Of a DNA stretch of 64,000 bases, positions 32,590 to 41,176 are shown in pieces. Origin of the DNA: Chitinimonas_A lacunae (GTDB lineage: Bacteria; Pseudomonadota; Gammaproteobacteria; Burkholderiales; Chitinimonadaceae); the NCBI RefSeq assembly GCF_042650885.1, contig NZ_JBHSBU010000001.1, positions 620,001 to 684,000 of the forward strand, given 5' to 3'. Every line of letters begins with the position of its first letter. Position 1 is the first letter of the stretch. The position numbers and the translations under genes were made by a program. Under the pieces are notes generated by a model. That model ran no database searches, was not told the DNA's origin, and worked only from the letters and a program-made list of their open reading frames with translations.

Positions 32590-34764
32590 GTGGTGCTATT
32601 GCTTTTCTGTTGCAGTGTCGGGGCGATTGGCCTGGTCTGGTACTTCCAGCGGCGCCAGGCGGCGACCTTCGCTGCCTTGGTGGATCGGACCGATGACCCT
32701 TGCCTGCTGTTACGGCGCGGCGGGTCTATTCTCTATGCCAATACTGCCTGCGCTCAGTTTGGTTGGCAAAACGGTGGCGAGACGGCAGCGGTACTGGCCA
32801 GTTTTGAGCCTGATCGGGGGCAGTCTGGCGAACCCTTGTTCGATCTGCTGGACCGTGAGGGCGAATACCGCAGTCTGCGCCGTTTGCAAAGCCGCACGGG
32901 CCATCTGCTGGAAGTTTCCCTTCATGCGGTGGCAATGGGCGATGGCCGCCGCTACTGGCTCACATTACGCGACGTCACTACGCATAAGGCCGCCGAACAG
33001 GCACTGCGCAAGAGCCAGGAACAACTGCGTGCGGCGCTCGACAGCTCCCATATGGCCCTCTATGACGTGGCTGCCAACGGGCGCGGCACCTGGACCATCA
33101 GTCCCGAATACGCCCGTATCCTTGGCGAAGACCCGGAAACCTTTGTGGTGACAGGGGAGAGCTGGGAAGAGCGCCTCCACCCCGATGACCGTGAAATGGC
33201 GGTTCAGACCTACGCCGACCATTATCGCGGCAAGACCGATTTCTACCTCAACGAATACCGCCAGCGCACCCGGCTCGGCAATTACCGCTGGTTGCAGGCG
33301 CGCGGCAGCTTCGTCGGTCAGCGCGAGGATGGACGGCCTGAACGGCTGGTTGGCGTCATCATCGATATCACCGAGCAGAAGGAAGCCCAGCGGCGTATTG
33401 CCGAGCTGGCCAATTTCGATCCGCTGACGGGGCTTGCCAACCGCAATCTGCTCAATGAGCGGCTGGGGCAGGCACTGCTGGCCGCCGAGCGCGACCGTAA
33501 GCGTCTGGCGCTGATGTTTCTCGATCTCGACCGCTTCAAGACTCTCAACGACACCTTGGGCCATTCGGCCGGCGACAGGGTATTGGCCCAGGCGGCCGAT
33601 CGTCTGAAGAAGCTGGTGCGTCGTGCCGACATCCTGGCCCGGCTGGGCGGCGACGAATTCGTGATCGTGCTCACCGGTATCGACCATGCACTCGATGCGG
33701 TCCGGGTGGCAGAAGGCGCCTTGCTGGAGTTGGCGTTGCCCTTTGATATCGACGATGGCAATGCACCAAGCGATGCCACCATCGGCATGTTCACCACCTC
33801 AGGCAGCATCGGGATCAGCGTCTATCCCGACGACGGTCGCGATGCCGAAACCCTGGTACGCAATGCCGATACGGCCATGTACCAGGCCAAATCGGCCGGG
33901 CGCAACAACTACAAGTTCTACACCGCTGATATGAATGCCCGGGCGGCCGAGCGTCTGTCGCTCGAAGCCACTTTGCGTCGTGCCTTCGAAGGCAGCGAAT
34001 TCCTGCTCCATTACCAACCTCAGCTCGATCTCGACAGCGGCCGCATTGTCGGTGCAGAGGCGCTGATCCGCTGGCAGAACCCCAAGCGTGGCCTGGTGCC
34101 GCCGAGCCGCTTTATCCCGGTTGCGGAGGAATCAAGGCTGATCGTCCCGATCGGCAACTGGGCATTGCGCGAAGCCTGCCGCCAGGCGCGTGAATGGCTC
34201 GATCGCGGTCTGCCGCCCCTGACCATCGCGGTCAATCTGTCGGCGCTTCAGTTCCAGCAGGCCAATCTGACCGAACTGATCGCCAGCATGCTCGACGAGT
34301 ATGGTTTGCCGCCCAGTGCGCTCGAACTCGAAGTCACGGAGAGCGTCGTGATGCAGGAGGTTGACCGGGTGGTCAAGACCCTGGCCTCGCTGAAGGAGCT
34401 GGGCGTCAAGCTTGCCATCGACGACTTCGGTACCGGCTATTCGAGCCTGGCCTATCTGAAACGCTTCAGCTTCGACAAATTGAAGATCGACCGCTCCTTT
34501 GTGCACGATCTGGGGACTGATCGCAACGACGAGGCCATCTGTCTGGCCATCGTCGGTCTGGCCAAGGTGCTGGGGCTCAAATGTATTGCCGAAGGGGTGG
34601 AAACCCAGGCCCAGGCGATCTTCCTGCTGGCCGCAGGTTGCGACGAGATGCAGGGCTTTCTTGCCGCTGAACCGCTGACAGCCGATCGTTTTGCCACGCT
34701 GCTGGAACAGTCACGTCAACCTGATTTTCGCCTGATCCCTGCGGCGCAGGGGCTGACAGCCTGA
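32590..34764 (+). CDS. PAS-GGDEF-EAL protein (cyclic di-GMP turnover)
   Basis: Domains: membrane helix at the N-terminus (VVLLLFCCSVGAIGLVWYF), PAS about 30-135, second PAS with PAC about 140-265, GGDEF (signature RLGGDEF near residue 357) with inhibitory RxxD site five residues before it, and EAL (AEALIRW, then DDFGTGYSSLAYLKRF). Both catalytic signatures look intact, so it may make and degrade c-di-GMP depending on PAS input. GTG 32590 is the chosen start (AGGA 9 bases upstream); TTG 32581 is possible. Upstream in-frame sequence is not protein-like. Confidence 0.88.
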   Translation: MVLLLFCCSVGAIGLVWYFQRRQAATFAALVDRTDDPCLLLRRGGSILYANTACAQFGWQNGGETAAVLASFEPDRGQSGEPLFDLLDREGEYRSLRRLQSRTGHLLEVSLHAVAMGDGRRYWLTLRDVTTHKAAEQALRKSQEQLRAALDSSHMALYDVAANGRGTWTISPEYARILGEDPETFVVTGESWEERLHPDDREMAVQTYADHYRGKTDFYLNEYRQRTRLGNYRWLQARGSFVGQREDGRPERLVGVIIDITEQKEAQRRIAELANFDPLTGLANRNLLNERLGQALLAAERDRKRLALMFLDLDRFKTLNDTLGHSAGDRVLAQAADRLKKLVRRADILARLGGDEFVIVLTGIDHALDAVRVAEGALLELALPFDIDDGNAPSDATIGMFTTSGSIGISVYPDDGRDAETLVRNADTAMYQAKSAGRNNYKFYTADMNARAAERLSLEATLRRAFEGSEFLLHYQPQLDLDSGRIVGAEALIRWQNPKRGLVPPSRFIPVAEESRLIVPIGNWALREACRQAREWLDRGLPPLTIAVNLSALQFQQANLTELIASMLDEYGLPPSALELEVTESVVMQEVDRVVKTLASLKELGVKLAIDDFGTGYSSLAYLKRFSFDKLKIDRSFVHDLGTDRNDEAICLAIVGLAKVLGLKCIAEGVETQAQAIFLLAAGCDEMQGFLAAEPLTADRFATLLEQSRQPDFRLIPAAQGLTA

Positions 34765-34790
34765 TCCTTCGGCAACCTCGGCTTGCCGCC

Positions 34791-35609
34791 TCAATGTGAT
34801 ATGACACTGGGCGCCGTGAAGGCCGCAGCACTTTTCAGCGTCAATCCCAGGACTTCACAGGCATTCGCGCTGGTGGCCGCGGCGATCCGTTCGGGCTCAC
34901 TTTCACGCAGTTCTGCCAGGACCCGGGCAAGCCGCGCCAGATGGGCCGGTTCATTGCGATCGTGATAAGCCCAGGCGGGGGGAATATCGGGCGAGTCGGT
35001 TTCCAGCACCAATGACTCCAGCGGCAGATCGGCCGCCAGCCGGCGGATATTGCGGGCCCGCTCAAAGCTCATATTGCCGCCGAAACCGAGTTTGAAGCCA
35101 AGTGAGATAAAGGCTTCAGCCTGTTGCGGGCTGCCGTTGAAGGCGTGGGCGATTCCTCGGCGCAGGCCGAAGCGGCGCAGTTGCTTCAATACCTGATCTT
35201 GCGATTTGCGCACGTGAAGCAGCACCGGCAGATCGAAATCACGGGCCAGTTTCAGTTGCGCCGCGAAGAGATCGGTCTGGCGTTGGGCATCGAGACCCGG
35301 CACGAAGAAGTCGAGGCCGATTTCCCCTACCGCGATGGGGCGTTCGCGCTCCAGCAGCTCGCGTAAGGTGGTCAGATGCTCGTCGCGGTGCTGGGGCGTA
35401 CAGATCGGATGCAGACCGAGCGCCACGGGGCAGCCATAGCGTCGCATCGATAAGCTCAACTCGAAGGTCGCGGCATTGATCGCTGGCACGACCACGATCG
35501 ATACGCCGGCTGCCTGGGCTCGCTCGACCACAGCGTCGCGGTCAGGGTCGAATTCGGGCGCGTCGAGGTGGCAGTGGGTATCGATCAGCGGAGTGGATAG
35601 GGTGGTCAT
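34791..35609 (-). CDS. TatD-family metal-dependent hydrolase
   Basis: The 272-residue protein begins MTTLSTPLIDTHCHLDAPEFD, with the metal-binding DTHCHLD motif, and carries GEIGLDFF, LLHVRKSQDQVL, AHAFNGSPQQAE and ETDSPDIPP, all standard for TatD/YjjV DNases. ATG 35609 is chosen; the frame open to 35741 is not protein-like. It stands convergent to the GGDEF-EAL gene, whose stop is 26 bases away. Confidence 0.92.
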   Translation of the reverse strand: MTTLSTPLIDTHCHLDAPEFDPDRDAVVERAQAAGVSIVVVPAINAATFELSLSMRRYGCPVALGLHPICTPQHRDEHLTTLRELLERERPIAVGEIGLDFFVPGLDAQRQTDLFAAQLKLARDFDLPVLLHVRKSQDQVLKQLRRFGLRRGIAHAFNGSPQQAEAFISLGFKLGFGGNMSFERARNIRRLAADLPLESLVLETDSPDIPPAWAYHDRNEPAHLARLARVLAELRESEPERIAAATSANACEVLGLTLKSAAAFTAPSVISH

Positions 35610-35801
35610 TGACGGGGCTTCCAAAGGCATCTGCGCCAAGTCTAGCAAGGGACGTGCGCCATTCCTGCCGGGTGGTGGTGAAAAGGGTTTCCGCTGCCCA
35701 CTGGACAGCGCCGGGCAAGCGCTTGACCGATCGATCGGCAACCCCTAATGTTCGGCGCTGGACCGGCCGGGAACAGGCCGGTCGTCCATCGGGAGACAAC
35801 A

Positions 35802-36239
35802 TTGAAAGCAGTGATTTTCGCGCTGACGCTCGCGCTGGGCAGCCTTGCCCATGCTGCCGACCCTTCGCCGGTCGGACTGTGGAAAACCATCGATGACAGC
35901 ACCGGTAAACCGCGCGGCATGGTCGAGTTGTTCCAGGAAGGCGGCGAACTCAAGGGACGGATTGTCAAAACCTTCCCCAAGCCCGGTGAGCCGGAAAATC
36001 CGGTCTGCGATCGCTGCAAAGGCGATCGACGCGGCAAGCCGGTGATCGGTATGGTGTTTCTATGGGGCCTCAAGGTCGATGGTGCCGGTTGGAGCGGCGG
36101 CGAAATCCTCGACCCCGACAACGGCAATATCTATAGCGCCAAGCTCGAATTGATCGACGAGGGCCAGAAGGCCAAAGTGCGCGGCTTTATGGGGCTCTCG
36201 CTGCTGGGACGCACCCAGGTCTGGCACCGCGAGAAGTGA
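35802..36239 (+). CDS. DUF2147 exported protein
   Basis: The start is TTG 35802, with GGGAGA upstream; residues 1-19 form a signal peptide (VIFALTLALGSLAHA, cleavage at AHA-AD). The mature part shows the family pattern DPSPVGLWKTIDDSTGKPRG, NPVCDRCKGDRRGKPVIGM, and ends GLSLLGRTQVW. DUF2147 proteins are periplasmic and of unknown function. A terminator follows. Confidence 0.85.
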   Translation: MKAVIFALTLALGSLAHAADPSPVGLWKTIDDSTGKPRGMVELFQEGGELKGRIVKTFPKPGEPENPVCDRCKGDRRGKPVIGMVFLWGLKVDGAGWSGGEILDPDNGNIYSAKLELIDEGQKAKVRGFMGLSLLGRTQVWHREK

Positions 36240-36330
36240 GCGTGGATGCGGAAAGTGTTTCCGCACGGGCTTCTTATGTCGGGAGCCGCCGATATCGGAG
36301 CCGATAGTCATTTGGAAATAAATATGCAAA

Positions 36331-36360
36331 ACGGGCGCTAGATATAGCGCCCGTTTTTGT
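36331..36360. terminator. Bidirectional terminator between DUF2147 and dolP
   Basis: ACGGGCGCTA (36331-36340) pairs perfectly with TAGCGCCCGT (36345-36354), followed by TTTTG. The A-run on the left makes it a terminator for the minus-strand dolP operon as well. Confidence 0.8.
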
Positions 36361-36386
36361 TTGAATTTGAAAAAATCCACTAATTC

Positions 36387-36983
36387 TTATTCGATATACT
36401 CAAACAGCGTCACCACATTGTCGACACCTTGGGTGCGGCTGACGACTTCTGCTGCATCGCGGCCTTCCTGTACCTTGACCAACCCAAGCAGGAATACACT
36501 GCCGCGTTCGCTGACCACTTTGACATGAAGCGGTGAAAACTTGTTGGCTTCGACCATCCGGGCCTTGATCCGGGCGGTGAGGGCGGTGTCGGAGGCGCGG
36601 GCGGACAAGGTCGAGGGGAGGGCGACCTTGGTTTCATTGTGAACCTTGCGTACATCCTGGGTTTCGCGTGCCATGCGCTCGACTTCGGCGCGGGTGGCAT
36701 CATCGGGCACTTCACCCGACAGCAGTACGGCACGGTTGAAGCTCGTGATATTGACATGGGTATCGGTGCCATAGCGGGCACGGATGCGTTCGGCGACGCG
36801 GCGCTCAATTTCCTGGTCGTTCCAGACCACTGAAGTGGCGCGGCGATCCTGTGCCACGGCAACACCGCCGGCGACCCCGGCGACCACCAGCCCGGCGCAG
36901 CCGCTCAGACCCACGCTCAGCAGCGTGGCGGCGGCAATGACGCCCAGGCGTTTAGGGGTAAAGAAGCTCGAAGGTTCGCGCAT
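36387..36983 (-). CDS. dolP: BON-domain outer-membrane lipoprotein DolP
   Basis: The signal ends in lipobox LSGC (Cys29). Two BON domains follow (about 50-120 and 125-195), as in DolP/YraP, which binds anionic phospholipids and supports outer-membrane integrity. An AGGAGG site precedes the ATG. It closes the lpoA-yraN-diaA-dolP unit, the same order as in E. coli, so the assignment is supported by synteny. Confidence 0.85.
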   Translation of the reverse strand: MREPSSFFTPKRLGVIAAATLLSVGLSGCAGLVVAGVAGGVAVAQDRRATSVVWNDQEIERRVAERIRARYGTDTHVNITSFNRAVLLSGEVPDDATRAEVERMARETQDVRKVHNETKVALPSTLSARASDTALTARIKARMVEANKFSPLHVKVVSERGSVFLLGLVKVQEGRDAAEVVSRTQGVDNVVTLFEYIE

Positions 36984-37059
36984 GGTTCCTCCTGGGGCGA
37001 ATCGATGAAAAGGCTTTACGACCGGATGCGGCGCTGGTGGTTCTGGCCGGTCCTGCGGC

Positions 37060-37650
37060 TTATTCGCCGTCGAGCAGAATCAGGTCGATGGCGTCGCAGA
37101 CGCTATGCATGAGCAGGAGATGTACCTCCTGGATCCGGGCGGTACGTTCGACTGGCACATTGAGCTGGATATCGTCGCCGGTCAGGATTTCGCCGATCTT
37201 GCCGCCGTCACGGCCGGTAAAGGCGATGACGTTCATCTGGCGCTCGTGGGCGGCATTGATCGCTTCGATCACATTGGCCGAATTGCCCGAGGTCGAGATC
37301 GCCAGCAGCACGTCGCCCGGCTGACCCAAGGCCCGGACCTGCTTGGAGAACACCAGATCGTAGTCGTAGTCGTTACCGATGGCCGTGAGGGCCGAGGTGT
37401 CGGTGGTAAGCGCCAGCGCGGCCAGCCCCGGGCGTTCGCGCTCGAAGCGGCCGACCATGCTGGCGGCGAAATGCTGGGCCTGGGCGGCCGAGCCGCCGTT
37501 GCCGCAGCACAGGATCTTGCGGTCGCTCATCATGGCAGCGACCATCCGTTCAGCGGCGGCAGCGGCCGGAGCGGCCAGCAGGTCGCGCACCTCGTCGAAG
37601 GTGGTGATGCTGTCGAGAAAATGCTGGTTGATGCGTTCGATCAGGTCCAT
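37060..37650 (-). CDS. diaA: SIS-domain protein DiaA (GmhA-like)
   Basis: The 196-residue protein contains the SIS fold with CCGNGGSAAQAQHFAASM and AISTSGNSANVIEAI. E. coli DiaA promotes DnaA assembly at oriC; its paralogue GmhA makes heptose phosphate. Position between yraN and dolP favours DiaA over GmhA, but sequence alone does not exclude a heptose isomerase role. It follows yraN by 12 bases. Confidence 0.8.
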   Translation of the reverse strand: MDLIERINQHFLDSITTFDEVRDLLAAPAAAAAERMVAAMMSDRKILCCGNGGSAAQAQHFAASMVGRFERERPGLAALALTTDTSALTAIGNDYDYDLVFSKQVRALGQPGDVLLAISTSGNSANVIEAINAAHERQMNVIAFTGRDGGKIGEILTGDDIQLNVPVERTARIQEVHLLLMHSVCDAIDLILLDGE

Positions 37651-37662
37651 GGTGGATTCGAC

Positions 37663-38001
37663 TCAGGATTCGATGATATGGCGCAGCCAGCGTGGCGGTG
37701 CCGCGCCGTCGAGCAGGACGGCGTCGAAACGGCACGGGGGCAGCCGGGATAGGGTGGCCAGATAGCACTGGGCGGTGGCGATCAGCCGTGCCTGCTTGGC
37801 GGCGGTAATGCTGGCGGCGGCATCGCCGTAGCGGCCGCTGCCTCGCTGGCGGACTTCGACAAAGACCAGAGTGTCGCCGTCGCGGCCGATCAGGTCGATT
37901 TCGCCGAAACGGCAGCGCCAGTTGCGCGCCACGATCTCGACGCCTTGTTCGGCCAGATAGTGTGCAGCCAGGTTTTCTGCTGCCTGGCCGCGTCCGTTCA
38001 T
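37663..38001 (-). CDS. yraN: YraN-family (UPF0102) endonuclease-like protein
   Basis: The 112-residue protein shows GRGQAAENLAAHYLAEQG, then NWRCRFGEIDLIGRDGDTLVFVEVRQR, the PD-(D/E)xK-like core of the UPF0102 family. Function is not established, perhaps in DNA metabolism. Its ATG overlaps the lpoA stop by four bases (ATGA). Confidence 0.88.
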   Translation of the reverse strand: MNGRGQAAENLAAHYLAEQGVEIVARNWRCRFGEIDLIGRDGDTLVFVEVRQRGSGRYGDAAASITAAKQARLIATAQCYLATLSRLPPCRFDAVLLDGAAPPRWLRHIIES

Positions 38002-39122
38002 TGCACCGGGGCCAGCGGAACCGGCGCAGCTTCAGCCGTCGAAGCCTGCTCGGCTGGCGGTGCCGACGGGGCGTCGCCGCCGATTTCGCCGCTGCTCAGC
38101 TCGCGGCTGAATTGACGTTTTTCCGACAGACGCAGCGAGCCGGTAACCCCTTGCAGCTCGATGGCGGCATCGGGGGCGGCGACCAGCAGCATCAGGCTGA
38201 GCCGATAGGCATCGATGCCTAGCGCGTAGAAGCGCTCCAGATCGGCCGACAAAGCGCTCTTGTCGGCACGGCGATAGGGCAGATGGTCGCTGCGGTTGGG
38301 GTCGAGCAGCCAGGGCATATCGACAAAGCGCACGCCCAGCAGATCGACATTGGCAAGCGTTTTGCCGAACTTGCCGCCCCAGACTTGCGAAGTGGCATAG
38401 ACCGGGCGGTCGTTGCCAAGGTAGGGGCGGGCAGTGCGGGCTTTCTTGAGGTCGGCGGCCAGAAATACCGAGTCGATCTCGGGGTTGGCGGCGCTGTCGC
38501 GCAGTCTGGGGCCTAGGGCGGTGGCAGAGGCGACGGTCGGGGCTTCGCCGCTGAGCAGTTTCCACTCTTCGACAAAGGCGGTACGCATCCGCTTGGGCAG
38601 CGGGCCGTCGGTTTCGACCACCAGGGGTCGGCGGCGGCCTTCGCCATGCATCAGGCGGGCCACCTGGCGTGATTCGGCTTCGATCGACAGGCCCAGCGCA
38701 TAGAGATTATTGACGGGACGGTCGCCATCGACGCTGTTGAGGGCAAGGACCGGGATTTCCGGGCTGCCGAATTCGGCCAGTTTGGCGATGGCGCCACGCG
38801 TGAGTGGGCCGATCACGCCGACAGCGCCATTACGCAAGGCGTCTTGATAGGCCACGAGCGCCTCATCGTCGCGCTCGCCGGTCGGATAGAGCCGGACCCG
38901 CGGGGTGCGGTCGTCGCCGAGTTTCTGTTCGGCAGCAAGTACGCCCTGATGAACCGCCTCGGCGGCGCCGGCAAGGGGTTTGGCCTTGGTCGGCAGAATC
39001 ACCGCCAGATGCGGGGCGGGAGCGGGGCCTTCGGCGCTGGCGTGGGTGGCGAGGCCAAGGTAGAGTAGCGCCGCCGCAACAAGCGGCGACACCATCCGTG
39101 CGAAAGGATGCCTGCGGTGCAT
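37998..39122 (-). CDS. lpoA: LpoA/LppC-type penicillin-binding protein activator, short form
   Basis: Residues 1-30 form a cleavable signal peptide (LATHASA); there is no lipobox Cys, unlike E. coli LpoA. The 340-residue mature part resembles the C-terminal periplasmic-binding-protein domain of LpoA (LAVILPTKAKPLAGAAEAVH, GVIGPLTRGAIAKLAEFG). E. coli LpoA also has an N-terminal TPR domain, absent here. It likely activates PBP1A-type synthases, but the missing lipid anchor makes the mechanism uncertain. It shares a start region with divergent rsmI. Confidence 0.75.
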   Translation of the reverse strand: MHRRHPFARMVSPLVAAALLYLGLATHASAEGPAPAPHLAVILPTKAKPLAGAAEAVHQGVLAAEQKLGDDRTPRVRLYPTGERDDEALVAYQDALRNGAVGVIGPLTRGAIAKLAEFGSPEIPVLALNSVDGDRPVNNLYALGLSIEAESRQVARLMHGEGRRRPLVVETDGPLPKRMRTAFVEEWKLLSGEAPTVASATALGPRLRDSAANPEIDSVFLAADLKKARTARPYLGNDRPVYATSQVWGGKFGKTLANVDLLGVRFVDMPWLLDPNRSDHLPYRRADKSALSADLERFYALGIDAYRLSLMLLVAAPDAAIELQGVTGSLRLSEKRQFSRELSSGEIGGDAPSAPPAEQASTAEAAPVPLAPVQ

Positions 39123-39995
39123 GACGACTCTTTTCCGGTTGAGCGACCGGCATTATATGTGGTGGCTACGCCCATCGGGAACCTCGGCGATATCAGTCAG
39201 CGTGCGCTGGCCATATTGCGTCGGGTCGACTGGATCGCTGCCGAGGATACCAGGGTAAGCGGGCAATTGTTGCGTCACTTTGGCATTGATGCCCGTTTGC
39301 TGAGTCTACGCGAACATAACGAAGCCAGTGCCAGTGCAGCAATTATCGAGCGCTTGCGTGCCGGGCAGGCGGTGGCTCAAGTGTCTGATGCAGGCACACC
39401 GGCTGTCAGTGACCCCGGGGCCAGGCTGGTGGCAGCGGTCCATGCAGCGGGCTTCAAGGTGATTCCCCTGCCTGGCGCCTCGGCCACTTTGGCGGCCTTG
39501 GCCGCCGCTGGCATGCGCTCACCGCGTTTTCTGTTTCATGGTTTTCCCGAACCCAAGTCGGCTGCCCGGCGTGAAGAATTTTCCCGCCTGGCTCAATTGG
39601 ATTGCTCGCTGGTGTTGTTTGAAGCACCACACCGGATCGAGGAAAGCCTGGCCGATATGGCCGCGGTATTCGGTCCTGCCCGCGAAGCAGTGCTGGCGCG
39701 CGAGCTGACCAAGACTTTCGAGACCATTCGGCGCGCCACGCTTGGCGAATTGCTCGAATGGGTCAAATCCGACCCCAATCAGCGGCGCGGCGAATTGGTG
39801 GTGCTGATCGAAGCGGCCCCTCCAGTCGAAGATGAGGACCTTGCCGTTCATGACAAGGTGCTGCTGCCATTGCTGCGTGAGCTGCCGGTCAAGCAGGCGG
39901 TGAAGCTGGCCATCGAGATCAGCGGCGCATCGCGTAATGCCCTGTATCAACGCGCCTTGGCCTTGAAGGCCGAAAATGAGGGCGATGATGCCTGA
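39117..39995 (+). CDS. rsmI: 16S rRNA 2'-O-methyltransferase RsmI
   Basis: The enzyme methylates C1402 of 16S rRNA. LYVVATPIGNLGDISQRAL and VAQVSDAGTPAVSDPGARL, then HGFPEPKSAARREEFSRL, are family signatures of the tetrapyrrole-methylase-like fold. GTG 39117 is preferred over ATG 39108 because AAAGG then sits at proper spacing. The gene is divergent from lpoA and overlaps its 5' end by 6 bases. Confidence 0.93.
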   Translation: MHDDSFPVERPALYVVATPIGNLGDISQRALAILRRVDWIAAEDTRVSGQLLRHFGIDARLLSLREHNEASASAAIIERLRAGQAVAQVSDAGTPAVSDPGARLVAAVHAAGFKVIPLPGASATLAALAAAGMRSPRFLFHGFPEPKSAARREEFSRLAQLDCSLVLFEAPHRIEESLADMAAVFGPAREAVLARELTKTFETIRRATLGELLEWVKSDPNQRRGELVVLIEAAPPVEDEDLAVHDKVLLPLLRELPVKQAVKLAIEISGASRNALYQRALALKAENEGDDA

Positions 39996-40062
39996 TGTCG
40001 ATGGTGTGAAAAGCATTTGCGGCGGACCCCGACTCCCCAACCTTTTCCCCTTCTATAAGCCC

Positions 40063-40422
40063 ATGTCCGACTCCCGCGTTGAACAACTGCTGGAAGACAT
40101 TAAGCTGGTCAGTGTCGCCCGCCACGATCTGGTTCAAGAAGTCAGGTCCTCGATTCTTGGCCTGAATGACCGGATCAGCGAACAGGTCAAATACGGCGGC
40201 ATCCTGTTTTCTGCCGATCAGCCTTTTTGTGGCATCTTTTCCTATACCCACCATGTCTCGCTGGAATTCGGCGACGGTGCTGCGCTGCCGGACCAGTTCA
40301 AGGTGCTCGAAGGAACCGGCAAGCAGCGTCGCCATATCAAGCTGTTTACGCAGACGGATGTCGTGGACAAATGTGTGTCGCACTACCTTGGCTTGGCCTT
40401 GAGTGCGAGCCAGAAAGCCTAG
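40063..40422 (+). CDS. DUF1801 protein
   Basis: The 119-residue protein starts MSDSRVEQLLEDIK at 40063; the upstream frame overlaps rsmI and is not protein-like. KYGGILFSADQPFCGIFSYTHHV is typical of the DUF1801/YdhG-like fold, small proteins of unknown function resembling the SRPBCC/iron-sulfur-adjacent family. Transcribed with rsmI; gap of 67 bases. Confidence 0.7.
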   Translation: MSDSRVEQLLEDIKLVSVARHDLVQEVRSSILGLNDRISEQVKYGGILFSADQPFCGIFSYTHHVSLEFGDGAALPDQFKVLEGTGKQRRHIKLFTQTDVVDKCVSHYLGLALSASQKA

Positions 40423-40737
40423 CTGACGTAGCAGACCTGCCTGGAGTGGTGGAACTTGACGGGAATATGGCGTTGATCTGGCTGGTTGGGTGTCCTGCCT
40501 CAGCAGGTGAGGCGCCAGAATGCCATCCATATCCGGCTGGTGAATGAACTGGAAACCATACGCTCTGTGCTGTCAGCAAGGAACCGTGAAGTAAGCAGTA
40601 GCTTCACGCATCCCGCTGTTGAGGGAGGCTAAACAAGAACCCACCGTAGGGGCGTGAAGGGCATCCCTGCTCACGCAGGGAATATTCCTGGCTCGACCTT
40701 CGCGGCCATTCACTCCGGCCGATCCCCATGAACATAA
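40423..40737. other. Gap upstream of the integrase remnant
   Basis: No gene is convincing. A 20-base hairpin (CCCTGC, 4-base loop, GCAGGG, around 40663-40680) and a short frame of about 60 codons ending at 40633 are visible, neither assignable. It probably consists of decayed mobile-element DNA. Confidence 0.4.
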
Positions 40738-40854
40738 GACGATCTCAGCGGGGGGATTGGTGCGGCAAAGGACCTGTTAGGCCATAGTACAGAGGCGATG
40801 ACCAAGGACTATATTCGTCATCGTGCCGGCAAGCTTGCGACGCCGACGAAGTGA
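40738..40854 (+). pseudogene. Tyrosine integrase C-terminal remnant
   Basis: Only the last 38 residues remain: GGIGAAKDLLGHSTEAMTK, then DYIRHRAGKLATPTK and stop. LLGHS plus the following Tyr (in KDYI) is the C-terminal active-site end of phage integrases. An in-frame stop at 40735 cuts it off upstream. It points towards tRNA-Leu, whose 3' end lies 88 bases downstream, the usual place of an attachment site. It marks an old integration event. Confidence 0.75.
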
Positions 40855-40856
40855 AA

Positions 40857-40886
40857 GATTGCGAAGCGCTCCGCAATCGGGCTTTT
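40857..40886 (+). terminator. Terminator after the integrase remnant
   Basis: GATTGCG (40857-40863) pairs with CGCAATC (40872-40878), followed by GGGCTTTTCC. Confidence 0.55.
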
Positions 40887-40902
40887 CCATGAAGGGAAAA
40901 AC

Positions 40903-40932
40903 AAAGCGGCTTCCATTACTGGAAGCCGCTTT
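40903..40932 (-). terminator. Terminator of tRNA-Leu
   Basis: A 13-bp perfect stem (AAAGCGGCTTCCA and TGGAAGCCGCTTT) with a 4-base loop; TTTGTTTTT follows on the minus strand, nine bases after the tRNA 3' end. Confidence 0.8.
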
Positions 40933-40941
40933 CTATCTAAC

Positions 40942-41026
40942 TGGTGCCCAGAGACGGACTCGAACCGTCACGCCTTGCGGCGGGGGATTTTGAGTCCCCT
41001 GTGTCTACCGATTTCACCACCTGGGC
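40942..41026 (-). tRNA. tRNA-Leu (CAA)
   Basis: On the minus strand it starts GCCCAGG, pairs with the 3' CTGGGC arm and encodes CCA at the end. The anticodon loop is CTCAAAA, giving anticodon CAA. A variable arm of about 13 bases is present and the T-arm GGTTCGAGTCC is standard; 85 bases in total. An integrase remnant lies beside its 3' end, so it probably served as an attachment site. Confidence 0.95.
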
Positions 41027-41176
41027 AGATGGGAGGCGCGCATTGTGCAGGAAACCTGCCAGGATGGCAAGCGCCTCCATGCAGAAATTCAATGTATCTA
41101 GCGAGACAGCCTTGGAAACCCCTATCGAGCCTGCCATAACTATCTTGTCGTGCTTTACCGCGCCAAAGGGGAATAA

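Noticed and set aside
40640..40690. CRISPR-like repeat (GCATCCCTGCTCACGCAGGGAA)
   Set aside because: Only one copy is present, with no second repeat or spacer pattern; it is a simple hairpin.
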